Shown: positions 1 through 8,724, counted from the first letter of the stretch. The stretch is 64,000 nt of DNA from Paracoccus versutus (GCF_000763885.1 NZ_JRKO01000007.1:1-64000), one strand, 5' to 3'. A program made the numbers and translations. Notes: a model not told the origin generated them from the letters alone.

Positions 1-314
1 GTCTGGCGCGGGGTGTCGGGACGCTGCGGCAGCCGGTGACGGCCCCGCGCGGCGGCTGGATCGCGGTGCTGATGCTGGTCGGCTTCCACACCGTCCTGCT
101 CTCGGGGGGGCAGTGCGGCATCCGCATCTGGCTGATGGCCCGCTAGGATGGCCGCGGCGGCGGCCATCCTTGCGGGCCATCAGCATGATGCGGATGCCGA
201 ACTGCACCCCCGAGAACAGGATGGTGTGGAAGACGACCAGCATCAGCACCGCGATCCAGCCGCCGCGCGTGGCCGTCACCAGATGCCGCAGCGTGCCGAC
301 ATCCAGCGCCAGAA
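1..314. repeat. Imperfect inverted repeat (fold-back) at the window start
   Basis: Bases 1-155 are the reverse complement of bases 160-314 around a 4-base loop (156-159, GGCG); position p pairs with 315-p. The innermost 10 bases (GGATGGCCGC and its complement) pair perfectly, and the outer arms differ at about 15 positions. Nearly all differences replace A or T of the right arm by G or C in the left arm, often T to G. The right arm carries the intact reading frame of a small membrane protein, while the left arm carries a corrupted copy of the same codons on the other strand. This one-sided, base-biased decay looks like low-quality fold-back sequence at a contig end, not a biological palindrome. 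Confidence 0.8.
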
Positions 315-390
315 GCAGCGCGGTAAAGGCCAGCGCCAGCGCGAAGCCGATGGCGATGCTGACGATATAAAGCCGGACGAGTTGCGGCAT
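160..390 (-). CDS. Small two-helix membrane protein, 3' end lost in the fold-back
   Basis: An ATG at 390 opens a frame starting MPQLVRLYIVSIAIGFALAL with two hydrophobic stretches (about residues 6-28 and 44-64) and a basic end around MARKDGRR. It ends close to the centre of the inverted repeat, so its real C-terminus cannot be seen. It lies downstream of nusB on the same strand with about 80 bases between, and may be the last gene of the riboflavin-nusB run. No family is recognised. The frame is credible because the hydrophobic pattern is coherent and the left repeat arm preserves most of the same codons. Confidence 0.55.
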
Positions 391-472
391 CTTTTTTCCC
401 GGAACAGACAAGCCCGGCCATTCTAGCGCGGATCGCGGCAAAGCCCGAGGGGAAAATCCCGCGCGCCCCGCG

Positions 473-973
473 TCAGAATGCCTCGGGACGGGCCTCGCGC
501 GCCATGTGGTCCAGCACCGCGTTGACGAATTTCGACTCGCGCCCCTCGGCGAAGAAGGCCTGCGACAGGCGGACATATTCGGCGATGACCACCTTGGGCG
601 GGGTCTTGGGCGTCACCAGCTCGGCGCCCGCGGCCCGGAAGACCGAGCGCAGCACCGGGTCGATGCGGCCGATCGGCCATTTCGCCACCAGCGCCCGGTC
701 GGTCATCTGGTCGATCCGCGACTGCCAGGTGACGGCATCGTCCACGATGCGGGTGAACAGCGCCTGGTCGGCCTCGGCCGAGACCATGTCCTCGTCCTCG
801 TCCTCGCGGCCGATGCGCCAGTTCAGGAACTCGCGCTGCACGCGGTCGGCGGACTGGCCGCCCGCCTCCATCTGGAACAGCGCCTGCACCGCATAAAGCC
901 GCGCGGCCGCGGCGCGGGCCTGCCGCGCCTGCCGGTCGCCGTCGCGGCGCGTCTTGTCGCCCGCCCCGCTCAT
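473..973 (-). CDS. nusB: Transcription antitermination factor NusB
   Basis: A 166-residue protein, a normal NusB length. NusB binds boxA RNA with S10 (NusE) and supports antitermination of rRNA operons. The N-terminus MSGAGDKTRRDGDRQARQAR is a basic extension, followed by the family signature ARLYAVQALFQME (about residues 22-34). The C-terminal half has VVIAEYVRLSQAFF and SKFVNAVLDHMA, the usual ending of the all-helical fold. The frame stays open further upstream, but the ATG at 973 overlaps the ribH stop by 4 bases (ATGA), the classic coupled start, so the longer version is rejected. It follows ribH directly, the usual arrangement in alphaproteobacteria. Confidence 0.96.
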   Translation of the reverse strand: MSGAGDKTRRDGDRQARQARAAAARLYAVQALFQMEAGGQSADRVQREFLNWRIGREDEDEDMVSAEADQALFTRIVDDAVTWQSRIDQMTDRALVAKWPIGRIDPVLRSVFRAAGAELVTPKTPPKVVIAEYVRLSQAFFAEGRESKFVNAVLDHMAREARPEAF

Positions 974-1521
974 GCGCTGCCCGGCCCGTCGATCTCGCCG
1001 GCCAGCTTGATCACGTCGCGCGGCACCGGGGCGTCGCCCCGCGGCGATTGCCCGGCCCAGCCGCGCTTGAGCGCGATCAGGTGCAGCGCCGCGGCCGCGG
1101 CCCCGCCGCCCTTGTTTTGGCCCTGCGGATCGGCGCGCAACTCGGCCTGGGCGGTGTTTTCCACCGTCAGGATGCCGTTGCCGATGCAATGGCCCTGCAG
1201 GCCCAGCAGCATCAGCCCGCGCGAGCTGTCGTTGCAGACGGTGTCGTAATGCGTCGTCTCGCCGCGGATCACGCAGCCAAGCGCGACATAGCCGTCGTAA
1301 AGGTTGCGGCCGGCCGCCAGGGCGATGGCGCTGGGGATTTCCAGCGCGCCGGGCACCTCGACCAGATCGACGGTGGCGCCGGCGGTCTCGGCCACGCCGC
1401 GCGCGCCGGCGATCAGCCCGTCGGCGATCTGGCGGTAATAGGGCGCGACCACGATCAGCAGGCGCGCGCCGCCCTCGATCCGGGGCAGCGGCAATTGGTC
1501 ATGTTCGATGCTGGCGGCCAT
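970..1521 (-). CDS. ribH: 6,7-dimethyl-8-ribityllumazine synthase
   Basis: A 183-residue lumazine synthase, which condenses 5-amino-6-ribitylaminouracil with 3,4-dihydroxy-2-butanone 4-phosphate in the penultimate step of riboflavin synthesis. Diagnostic blocks are VEVPGALEIPSAI (ligand loop), GCVIRGETTHYD with the catalytic-region histidine, and GNGILTVENTAQA near the C-terminus. ATG at 1521 is chosen because residues upstream are atypical and the family starts just before the ARLLIVVAPYY strand. It lies 4 bases from the ribB stop and overlaps nusB by 4 bases, consistent with one transcript. Confidence 0.97.
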   Translation of the reverse strand: MAASIEHDQLPLPRIEGGARLLIVVAPYYRQIADGLIAGARGVAETAGATVDLVEVPGALEIPSAIALAAGRNLYDGYVALGCVIRGETTHYDTVCNDSSRGLMLLGLQGHCIGNGILTVENTAQAELRADPQGQNKGGGAAAAALHLIALKRGWAGQSPRGDAPVPRDVIKLAGEIDGPGSA

Positions 1522-1525
1522 TTCG

Positions 1526-2644
1526 TCACTCTTTGGGAATCGAGCGGGTGGAATGGATCGAAAGCCCGTAGGCGTCAAGCCCGACCACCTTGACCGGCGC
1601 CGAATTGGTCAGCACCACCAGCTCGGACAGGCCGAGCGCCGAGAGGATCTGCGCCCCCAGCCCGTATTGGCGCAGCACATGCGAGGAAACCTCGTCCTGG
1701 CGCGGCAGGCGCGGCTCGAGGTCGCGAAACAGCACCACGACGCCCCTACCCTCCTGGGCGATGACGCGCATGGCGGCGTCCAGGGTGCCGGCGCTCTCGC
1801 GCCCGATGCCCAGGACGTCGTGCAGCGGGTCCAGCACATGCATGCGCACCGGCACCGGGCCGGGCGCGGTCAGGTCGCCCTTGGTCAGCACGATATGCTC
1901 GGCCCCCGAGGTCTCGTCGGCGAAGATGCGCATCATCCAGTCGCCGCCATGGATCGAATGCACGGCGCGCTGGCCGCGCTCGGCGATCAGGTTGTCGTGG
2001 CGGCGGCGATAGGCGATCAGGTCGCTGATGGTGCCGATCTTCAGCCCGTGCTTCTGCGCGAATGCCACCAGGTCCGGCAGCCGCGCCATGGTGCCGTCCT
2101 CGTTCATGATCTCGCAGATCACGCCCGAGGGGTTCAGCCCCGCCAGCCGCGCCACGTCCACCGCCGCCTCGGTATGGCCGGCGCGCACCAGCACGCCGCC
2201 CTCGCGGGCGCGCAGCGGAAAGACATGGCCGGGCGTGGCGATGTCGGCCGCGCCCTTGCTGGGGTCGATGGCCACCGCGACGGTATGGGCGCGGTCATGG
2301 GCCGAGATGCCGGTGGTCACGCCCTCGCGCGCCTCGATCGACATGGTGAAGGCGGTCTCGTGCCGGCTGGAGTTCTTGGGGCTCATCAGCTGCAGGCCAA
2401 GCGCGTCGATGCGCGGGCCGGGCAGCGACAGGCAGATCAGCCCGCGGCCATGGGTGGCCATGAAGTTGATCGCCTCGGGCGTGGCCATCTGGGCGGGGAT
2501 GACCAGGTCGCCCTCGTTCTCGCGGTCCTCGTGGTCGACCAGGATGAACATGCGGCCGTTGCGGGCCTCGTTGATGATCTCCTCGATGGGAGAGATCGCG
2601 TCGGACCAGTCGCGCTCGACCGGCCCCGGCTTTTCATACTGCAT
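1526..2644 (-). CDS. ribB: 3,4-dihydroxy-2-butanone 4-phosphate synthase with a degenerate GTP cyclohydrolase II domain
   Basis: A 372-residue two-domain protein. The N-terminal RibB domain (about 1-205) has the DHEDRENEGD acidic loop, the THGRGLICL block, HVFPLRAREGGVL and GHTEAAVDV, as expected of an active synthase making the four-carbon riboflavin precursor. The C-terminal RibA-like domain is recognisable (VRMHVLDPLHDVLG, IAQEGRGVVVLFRD, QYGLGAQIL), but the three cysteines that bind catalytic zinc in GTP cyclohydrolase II are absent; the usual SECxTGDVxGSxRCDCG segment contains no Cys. It is therefore probably RibB only, with RibA supplied elsewhere. The ATG at 2644 has an AGGAG site in front; an upstream TTG is less likely. 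Confidence 0.95.
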   Translation of the reverse strand: MQYEKPGPVERDWSDAISPIEEIINEARNGRMFILVDHEDRENEGDLVIPAQMATPEAINFMATHGRGLICLSLPGPRIDALGLQLMSPKNSSRHETAFTMSIEAREGVTTGISAHDRAHTVAVAIDPSKGAADIATPGHVFPLRAREGGVLVRAGHTEAAVDVARLAGLNPSGVICEIMNEDGTMARLPDLVAFAQKHGLKIGTISDLIAYRRRHDNLIAERGQRAVHSIHGGDWMMRIFADETSGAEHIVLTKGDLTAPGPVPVRMHVLDPLHDVLGIGRESAGTLDAAMRVIAQEGRGVVVLFRDLEPRLPRQDEVSSHVLRQYGLGAQILSALGLSELVVLTNSAPVKVVGLDAYGLSIHSTRSIPKE

Positions 2645-3212
2645 CCGCCGCTCCTGCAAAGAATTGCCGGCCGGTGACGAAACCCGCCAGCCCGCCTGCC
2701 ACCATCATTTCCCGCTCATGCCCGGTCTCGCCGATCATCAGCACCGCATCGCCGGGCAGGCCCCGTGCCCGCAACCAGCCCTTCATCCCGTCCCGGATCG
2801 CCGACCAGCTGGCGCCAAAGGGCGGCAGGCGTTCGGCCGAGACCGCCCCGATCTGCACCGCGATCGCATCGGGCGCAAGCCCCGGCGCGCAGCCCAGATG
2901 CGGCGCGGCGGCACTTTCGGCGATGCGCCGGCGCTCGGCCGCGCCGACCGGCTGGCCGTCGCGGAACACCCCCAGCGCATTCGTCGAGTAAAGAAACGCC
3001 ACCAGGTCGCGCCCGGTCGTCGCCCGCACCCCGGCATAGGTCTTGTAGTCCAGCCCCAGCTGCCTGGCCCGGCGGACCTGCATGCGCACCACCTCGACCG
3101 GCAGCCGCGCGCCCAGCAGCTCGCGCCGCGCCACGGTCCAGGCATGGGCGCGAAAGCCACGGCCCGCCTCGGGGGACAGCGCCGGGCCGCGGTTATGGCC
3201 GATCCCGGCCAT
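2634..3212 (-). CDS. Conserved hypothetical protein between ribE and ribB
   Basis: A 192-residue soluble protein opening with MAGIGHNRGPALSPEAGRGF. The MAGIGHNRGP start recurs in several unrelated small alphaproteobacterial proteins. The rest is Arg/Ala-rich with no signal peptide or membrane segment; a central YKTYAGVRATTGRDLVAFLYS block is the most conserved-looking part. Its start shares one base with the ribE stop (TGATG) and its end overlaps ribB by 11 bases, so it is translated as part of the riboflavin operon. Function unknown; position suggests a riboflavin-linked or merely co-inherited role. Confidence 0.85.
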   Translation of the reverse strand: MAGIGHNRGPALSPEAGRGFRAHAWTVARRELLGARLPVEVVRMQVRRARQLGLDYKTYAGVRATTGRDLVAFLYSTNALGVFRDGQPVGAAERRRIAESAAAPHLGCAPGLAPDAIAVQIGAVSAERLPPFGASWSAIRDGMKGWLRARGLPGDAVLMIGETGHEREMMVAGGLAGFVTGRQFFAGAADAV

Positions 3213-3805
3213 CAGCCCGCCTCGGCCAGCCGCGCGACATAGCGCGCCAGCGTGTCGATTTCCAGGTTCGCCTCGTCGCCCGGCTGCACCTCGCCCCAGG
3301 TGGTCACGGCCTGGGTGTGGGGGATGACGTTCACGCCGAAGCGGTCGCCCTCGACCTCGTTCACCGTCAGCGAGGTGCCGTTCAGCGCCACCGAGCCCTT
3401 GGGCGCGATGAAGCGCGCCAGCGCCCTGGGCGCGCGCAGGGTGATGCGGGTGCTGCCGCCTTCGTCGCGCATCTCCTCGATCACCGCGACGCCGTCGACA
3501 TGGCCCGAGACGATATGCCCGCCCAGCTCGTCGCCGACGCGCAGCGCGCGTTCCAGGTTCAGCCGCTTGCCGGGCGCCCAGCCGTTGGCGCCGATGTTGG
3601 TCTTGGAAATCGTCTCGGCCGAGATGTCCACGTCGAACCAGTCCGCCCCCTTCTCGACCACGGTCAGGCAGATGCCGTCGCAGGCGATCGAGGCGCCCAG
3701 GTCCACCCCCGCCATCTCGTAATGGCAGGAAATCCGCGCCCGCATGTCGCCGCGCATCTCGACGCGGGATACCTCGCCGATATCGGTGATGATGCCGGTA
3801 AACAT
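3212..3805 (-). CDS. ribE: Riboflavin synthase alpha chain
   Basis: A 197-residue protein with the two tandem lumazine-binding barrels of riboflavin synthase, which dismutates two lumazines to riboflavin. The family start MFTGIITDIGEV is intact, followed by ASIACDGICLTVVEKG in the first barrel and SVALNGTSLTVNEVEGDRFGV in the second; GGHIVSGHVDGVA sits between. The C-terminal helix EIDTLARYVARLAEAG drives trimerisation. It is the first gene of the leftward run ribE, hypothetical, ribB, ribH, nusB. The 215 bases upstream show no FMN riboswitch core that I can recognise. Confidence 0.97.
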   Translation of the reverse strand: MFTGIITDIGEVSRVEMRGDMRARISCHYEMAGVDLGASIACDGICLTVVEKGADWFDVDISAETISKTNIGANGWAPGKRLNLERALRVGDELGGHIVSGHVDGVAVIEEMRDEGGSTRITLRAPRALARFIAPKGSVALNGTSLTVNEVEGDRFGVNVIPHTQAVTTWGEVQPGDEANLEIDTLARYVARLAEAG

Positions 3806-4020
3806 GGACGCCCCCTTCCTTTGGCTGCCCGAGAACTAGAGCCTCGGCGCGCGATCTTCAAGCAAAGCCGCAGCCGCGACACCACGCCGGTTAAGCCAAA
3901 ATGAGGAAAGGCCGTGACAGCGGCGGGATTTTGGTGCAATCAGAGGGAATATGACCTCGGTGGCTGGGCCCCGCCTGTAGCGAAAAGCCCGATTCCTGCA
4001 CAAACAGACACCAGGCTCAT

Positions 4021-5448
4021 ATGCTCAATCCCATGACCGGCCCCCGCCACGTCCGCGATCTGCGCCCCGCCCCGGCGCCTGCGGCACCCCAGCGTCCGCT
4101 TGCCCCGCCCGATCCGCCGCCGCCCCAGCGCAAGCTGGTCCCGGTGGCGGCGACCGCCGCATTGCCCGCAGCCAAGCGCGTCTTCCTGATGCTGCAGGGC
4201 CCGCACGGCCCGTTCTTCGACCGCGTCGGCCGGCTTTTGCGCGCCACCGGCGCCCAGGTCTGGCGCGTCGGCTTCAACGCCGGCGATGAGTTCTTCTGGT
4301 CCGACGCGTCCCGGTTCATCCGCCACGGCACCGGGCCCGAGGACTGGCCAGACCACCTGGACCGCATCGTCACCGAAAAGGGCGTGACCGACATCGTGCT
4401 TTACGGCGACGTGCGCCCGGTCCATGCCGCCGCGCGCGAGGCGGCGCGGCGCCACGACCTGGTGCTGCATGTCTTCGAGGAAGGCTATCTGCGCCCGTTC
4501 TGGATCACCTATGAGCGCGGCGGCTCGAACGGGCATTCGGCGCTGATGCGCATCCCCCTGCGCGAGATGCGCAATGCCCTGCGCAACCGCATCGCCGAGA
4601 TGCACCGCCCGCCGGCGCGCTGGGGCGACATGCGCCAGCACAAGTTCTATGGCGCGCTCTATCACTTCCTGGTGCTGGTGGCGAACCGCCGCTATCCCGG
4701 CTACCGCACCCACCGCCAGATCGGCGTGTTCCAGGAATTCCGGCTGAACCTGCGCCGCTTCCTGCTGACGCCCTTGCACGCCCTGGCCCGCATGCGCGAG
4801 GCGGGGGCGGTGCGCCGCGGCGGCTTTCCCTATGTGCTGGTGCTGATGCAGCTGGAACATGATTCCAACTTCGTCGCCCATTCCCCCTATCGCCGCATGG
4901 CCGAGTTCACCGACGAGGTGCTGACCGCCTTCGCCCGCTCGGCGCCGCGCCATCACCACATCGTCTTCAAGGCCCATCCGCTCGAGGATGGGCGCGGCGG
5001 CATCCGCCACGCCATCCTGGCCAGGGCGCGCGAGCTGGGGATCGAGGACCGGGTCCATTTCGTGCGCGGCGGCAAGCTGGCGCGGCTGCTGAACCAGGCC
5101 CATGCGGCGGTGACGGTGAACTCGACCGCCGCGCAGCAGGCGCTGTGGCGCGGGCTGCCGGTCAAGGCCATGGGCAATGCGGTCTTCGACAAGCCCGGCC
5201 TCGTCTCGGACCAGAGCCTGGACGAATTCCTGCACGACCCGCGCCCGCCCCATGCCCTGGCCTATCGCCGCTATCGCGACTTCCTGCTGGAAAGCAGCCA
5301 GGTGCCGGGCGGGTTTTACGCCGCGCGGTCCCGCGCCCATGCGCTGCGCATCGTGGTGGACATGATCCTGGCGCCCGAGGATCCCTATCAGGCGCTTTTC
5401 GCCGGACGTGGCAAATATCGGCAACAGATGGGCGGCAAGGACGATTGA
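4021..5448 (+). CDS. kpsS: KpsS-like capsule polysaccharide glycosyltransferase
   Basis: A 475-residue cytoplasmic protein of the capsule_synth (KpsS/LipB) family. In group 2 capsule systems KpsS starts the poly-Kdo linker on lyso-phosphatidylglycerol before export. After a proline-rich N-terminal tail (about 1-45) come the family blocks FLMLQGPHGPFFDRVG, VHAAAREAARR, HVFEEGYLRPFWITYE, the FKAHPLEDG motif and the C-terminal TVNSTAAQQALWRGLPV signature of the donor-binding lobe. It is the first of three rightward capsule genes, with the lipoprotein gene next. No kpsM, kpsT or kpsE lies in this window, so the export ATPase and permease must be elsewhere. Confidence 0.9.
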   Translation: MLNPMTGPRHVRDLRPAPAPAAPQRPLAPPDPPPPQRKLVPVAATAALPAAKRVFLMLQGPHGPFFDRVGRLLRATGAQVWRVGFNAGDEFFWSDASRFIRHGTGPEDWPDHLDRIVTEKGVTDIVLYGDVRPVHAAAREAARRHDLVLHVFEEGYLRPFWITYERGGSNGHSALMRIPLREMRNALRNRIAEMHRPPARWGDMRQHKFYGALYHFLVLVANRRYPGYRTHRQIGVFQEFRLNLRRFLLTPLHALARMREAGAVRRGGFPYVLVLMQLEHDSNFVAHSPYRRMAEFTDEVLTAFARSAPRHHHIVFKAHPLEDGRGGIRHAILARARELGIEDRVHFVRGGKLARLLNQAHAAVTVNSTAAQQALWRGLPVKAMGNAVFDKPGLVSDQSLDEFLHDPRPPHALAYRRYRDFLLESSQVPGGFYAARSRAHALRIVVDMILAPEDPYQALFAGRGKYRQQMGGKDD

Positions 5449-5546
5449 GCGGGGCAAAAATATGGAAAACCCCTGGTTGCTGGGTTAACGTGCGGAAAAA
5501 TACGACCTGCGATCCGGGAATCGCACGAGAGGACAGGAGCAACAGT

Positions 5547-6728
5547 TTGACGCAAGCCATTTTTTCGCCCCTTCGATCCGGTGCGGCGCCGCTCCGCATG
5601 CGCCGCAGCCTTGCCGCGCGCCTGACGCGGGCCGCGATTCTGGGGGGAATGCTTCTCGTCTCCGCCTGCGGTTTGCCGCGCTCGGGCCCCACCAAGGGCC
5701 AGATCATGTCCGGCGCGGTGGAAAAGGGCGGCAGCACCCATATCGTGCATGTCGACGACCGGGTGAACCGGGCGGCGAACTTTACCCCCGCCTATGGGTT
5801 CTCGGCCGATTTCCGCTCGGCCGGGACGGTCGCGGCCGACGACATCCGGCCCGGCGACGTGCTGGGGCTGTCGATCTGGGAAAACGTCGATGACGGGCTG
5901 CTGGCCTCGATGGGGACAAGCTCGACCCAGCTGACCGAATTGCAGGTGGACAGCCAGGGCTATATCTTCGTGCCCTATGCCGGGCGGGTGCTGGCCGCCG
6001 GCAACAGCCCCGAAGAGCTGCGCCGCATCATCACCCAGAAGCTGGAAACCCAGACCCCCGACCCGCAGGTCATGGTCACGCGCGTCGCCGGCGACGGCGC
6101 CACCGTCTCGGTCATGGGCAAGGTGAACGCGCAGGGCGTCTATCCGATCGAGCGCCCGACCCGCAACCTTTCCTCGATGCTGTCGCGCTCGGGCGGCGTC
6201 TCGATCGAGCCCGAGATCGCCGTGGTCACGGTCAAGCGCGGCAATTCCAGCGGCAAGGTCTGGCTGCGCGACCTGTATTCCAACGCGCGCAACGACATCG
6301 CGCTGCGCCCCGGCGACGTGATCCTGGTCGAAGAGGACGAGCGCAGCTTTACCGCGCTTGGCGCGCTTGGCGGCCAGACCAAGGTGCCCTTGGGCAATCA
6401 ACAGATCAACGCCATCGAGGCGGTGGCCATGGTCGGCGGCCTCAGCACCGCGCTGGCCGATCCCAAGGGCGTGTTCGTGCTGCGCGACGAGCCGCCGGCG
6501 GTGGCCCGCGCCGTGCTGGGCCGCGGCGACATCCAGGGCAGCCAGCGCGTCGCCTATGTGCTGGACCTGACCAGGCCCGACGGCATGTTCCTGGCGCGCG
6601 ATTTCGTCATCCGCGACGGCGACACCGTCTATGTGACCGAGGCGCCCTTCGTGCAATGGCGCAAGACCCTGCAGTCGATCCTGGGCACCGCGACCGAGGT
6701 CGGCTCGGTAGACAGCGCCTTCCGGTAA
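5547..6728 (+). CDS. Wza/KpsD-type outer-membrane polysaccharide export lipoprotein
   Basis: About 393 residues. The N-terminus has a charged region, a hydrophobic stretch AAILGGMLL and a lipobox VSAC, so the protein is probably lipidated on the outer membrane. The body has the Poly_export domain (DDIRPGDVLGLSIWENVDDG, then SQGYIFVPYAGRV) and SLBB-type repeats (VSVMGKVNAQGVYPI; NQQINAIEAVAMVGGL). The C-terminus is aromatic-poor and lacks Wza's long amphipathic barrel helix, closer to KpsD/CtrA. The start is taken as TTG at 5547 behind AGGAGC; an ATG at 5598 would also keep the signal peptide. A loose promoter-like pair (TTGCTG at 5477 and TACGAC at 5501) precedes it. Confidence 0.88.
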   Translation: MTQAIFSPLRSGAAPLRMRRSLAARLTRAAILGGMLLVSACGLPRSGPTKGQIMSGAVEKGGSTHIVHVDDRVNRAANFTPAYGFSADFRSAGTVAADDIRPGDVLGLSIWENVDDGLLASMGTSSTQLTELQVDSQGYIFVPYAGRVLAAGNSPEELRRIITQKLETQTPDPQVMVTRVAGDGATVSVMGKVNAQGVYPIERPTRNLSSMLSRSGGVSIEPEIAVVTVKRGNSSGKVWLRDLYSNARNDIALRPGDVILVEEDERSFTALGALGGQTKVPLGNQQINAIEAVAMVGGLSTALADPKGVFVLRDEPPAVARAVLGRGDIQGSQRVAYVLDLTRPDGMFLARDFVIRDGDTVYVTEAPFVQWRKTLQSILGTATEVGSVDSAFR

Positions 6729-6732
6729 GGCC

Positions 6733-8724
6733 GTGAAGCAGAACGATGATGCCGCCGGGGATTCCCGGCGGCTTTTCATATGCAGCGGCGGCTTCCTGAC
6801 CCGGCCTCGCCTGCGCCGCATCCTGCAGCTGGCCGGATGGTCGCCCCGCATCGGCCTGCCCGGCCCCGGCGATCACGTCGGCATCTGGGGCGACAGCCCG
6901 ACCGCCTGGCGCGGCAAGGCGCTGGCCACCCGCCGCGGCGCCCGGCTGGTGCGGGTCGAGGACGCCTTCCTGCGCTCGGTCCTGCCGGGACGGGCGCGCG
7001 GCGCGGTGGCGCGGCGCGGGCCCATCGGCCTGCTGGTCGACCCCGTCGGGCTGCATTTCGACGCCGAGGCGCCCTCGCTGATCGAAACCCTGGTGCATGC
7101 GCCCGGCACCCAGGCGCAGCTGCAACGCGCGCGACAGGGGATCGCGCGGCTGATCGCCGCCGATCTGTCGAAATACAACGCGCATCTGCCCCAGGTCGCG
7201 CCGCCCGCCGCCGGCTATGTGCTGGTCATCGACCAGACCCGCGGCGACGCCTCGCTGCGCGGGGCGGGCCGGGCGGATTTCCTGGCCATGCTGGAGACGG
7301 CGCGCGACGAAAATCCCGGCCTGCCGCTGGTGGTCCGCAGCCATCCCGAGACCGCGCGCGGCCTGCGACCCGGCCATTTCAGCCCCGCCGACCTGCGCCG
7401 CGACGAGGTCTTTTGCGACGGCGCGGTGTCGCCCTGGGCGCTGCTTGCGGGCGCGGCGCGGGTCTATGCCTTTTCCTCGCAGCTGGGATACGAGGCGATG
7501 CTGGCCGGCCACCGGCCGCGCATCTTCGGCCGTCCCTTCTATGCCGGCTGGGGCCTGACGGACGACCAGCACCCGATCCCGCGCCGCAGCCCGGCCAGCA
7601 TCGAGCAGCTTTTCGCCGCCAGCCACCTGCTGGCGCCGACCTGGTATGATCCCTGCCGCGACCGGCTGACGGATTTCGAGGGCGCGCTGGAACAGATCGA
7701 GGCCGAGGCCCGCGCCTGGCGCCAGGACAATGCCGGCCATCGCGCGCATGGCATCCGGCTGTGGAAACGCCCGTTCATGGCGCGGTTCTTCGGCAGCGGC
7801 CGGGGGGTGCGCTTTGTCGCGAAACCGGGGCCGGGCGTGACCATGGCCTGGGCAAGCCGCGCCGATCAGGTGCCCGGCGCGCTGCGGGTCGAGGACGGAT
7901 TCCTGCGCTCGCGCGGGCTGGGGGCGGCGCTGGTCCCGCCCCTGTCGCTGGTCGCCGACGACCTGGGCATCTATTACGACCCCGGCCGCGAAAGCCGGTT
8001 CGAGCGGCTGATGGCCGAACCCCTGCCCCCCGGCGGGCGGGACCGCGCCCTGCGCCTGGCCCGGCTGCTGGTCGAGGCCGGGATCACCAAATACAACCTG
8101 TCCGGCGGACCGCCCGACCTGCCGCCCGGCCGTCGCATCCTGGTGCCGGGCCAGGTCGAGGACGATGCCTCGATCCGCCTGGGCGCGGGAGCCGAGCGCA
8201 CCAACCTGGCCCTGCTGGAGCGCACGCGGGCCGAGAATCCCGATGCGGTGCTGGTCTACAAGCCGCATCCCGATGTCGAGGCCGGGTTGCGCCCCGGCCT
8301 GGTCGCCCCGGCCGATCTGGAACGGCTGGCCGATGTGGTCGCCCGCAACGCGGCCGCCGATGCGCTGATGGGCCGGGTGGACGAGGTCTGGACCATGACC
8401 TCGACCCTGGGGTTCGAGGCGCTGTTGCGCGGCCTGCCCGTCACCACGCTGGGCGCGCCCTTCTATGCCGGCTGGGGGCTGACGCGCGACCTGGGGCCGG
8501 TGCCGGCGCGGCGGCAGGTGCGGGCGGACCTCGCGCTGCTGGTCCATGCCGCGCTGATCGCCTATCCACGCTATTTCGACCCGGTGAGCCACCTGCCCTG
8601 CCCGCCCGAGGTCGCCGTGGAACGGCTGCGCGATCCGGGATTCGGCGCGGGCGGCCCCGCGCTGCGGCTGCTGTCCAAGGCGCAGGGCCTGCTGGCCGGC
8701 CACGCCTGGCTCTGGCGGCGCTAG
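6733..8724 (+). CDS. kpsC: KpsC capsule polysaccharide glycosyltransferase (two tandem domains)
   Basis: A 663-residue protein made of two related halves, as in E. coli KpsC, a dual Kdo transferase that extends the beta-Kdo linker between capsule and lipid. Each half repeats the same motif set: VEDAFLRS then VEDGFLRS; a KYN motif near 162 and again near 452; SHPETARGLRPG then KPHPDVEAGLRPG; and a closing PFYAGWGLT in both. This internal duplication is directly visible. The GTG start at 6733 lies 4 bases after the preceding stop, so it is coupled to the lipoprotein gene. It converges on ribD with a 15-base gap. Confidence 0.93.
   Translation: MKQNDDAAGDSRRLFICSGGFLTRPRLRRILQLAGWSPRIGLPGPGDHVGIWGDSPTAWRGKALATRRGARLVRVEDAFLRSVLPGRARGAVARRGPIGLLVDPVGLHFDAEAPSLIETLVHAPGTQAQLQRARQGIARLIAADLSKYNAHLPQVAPPAAGYVLVIDQTRGDASLRGAGRADFLAMLETARDENPGLPLVVRSHPETARGLRPGHFSPADLRRDEVFCDGAVSPWALLAGAARVYAFSSQLGYEAMLAGHRPRIFGRPFYAGWGLTDDQHPIPRRSPASIEQLFAASHLLAPTWYDPCRDRLTDFEGALEQIEAEARAWRQDNAGHRAHGIRLWKRPFMARFFGSGRGVRFVAKPGPGVTMAWASRADQVPGALRVEDGFLRSRGLGAALVPPLSLVADDLGIYYDPGRESRFERLMAEPLPPGGRDRALRLARLLVEAGITKYNLSGGPPDLPPGRRILVPGQVEDDASIRLGAGAERTNLALLERTRAENPDAVLVYKPHPDVEAGLRPGLVAPADLERLADVVARNAAADALMGRVDEVWTMTSTLGFEALLRGLPVTTLGAPFYAGWGLTRDLGPVPARRQVRADLALLVHAALIAYPRYFDPVSHLPCPPEVAVERLRDPGFGAGGPALRLLSKAQGLLAGHAWLWRR

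Noticed and set aside
1508-2677. A 389-codon plus-strand frame over ribB
   Set aside because: Shadow of ribB in another frame, rich in Gln, Arg, His and Ala with no domain.
3806-4020. FMN riboswitch upstream of ribE
   Set aside because: The intergenic sequence has none of the conserved riboswitch core blocks that I could identify.
4021-8724. Complete group 2 capsule locus
   Set aside because: Only KpsS-, Wza/KpsD- and KpsC-like genes are present; the ABC exporter and synthesis genes are not.
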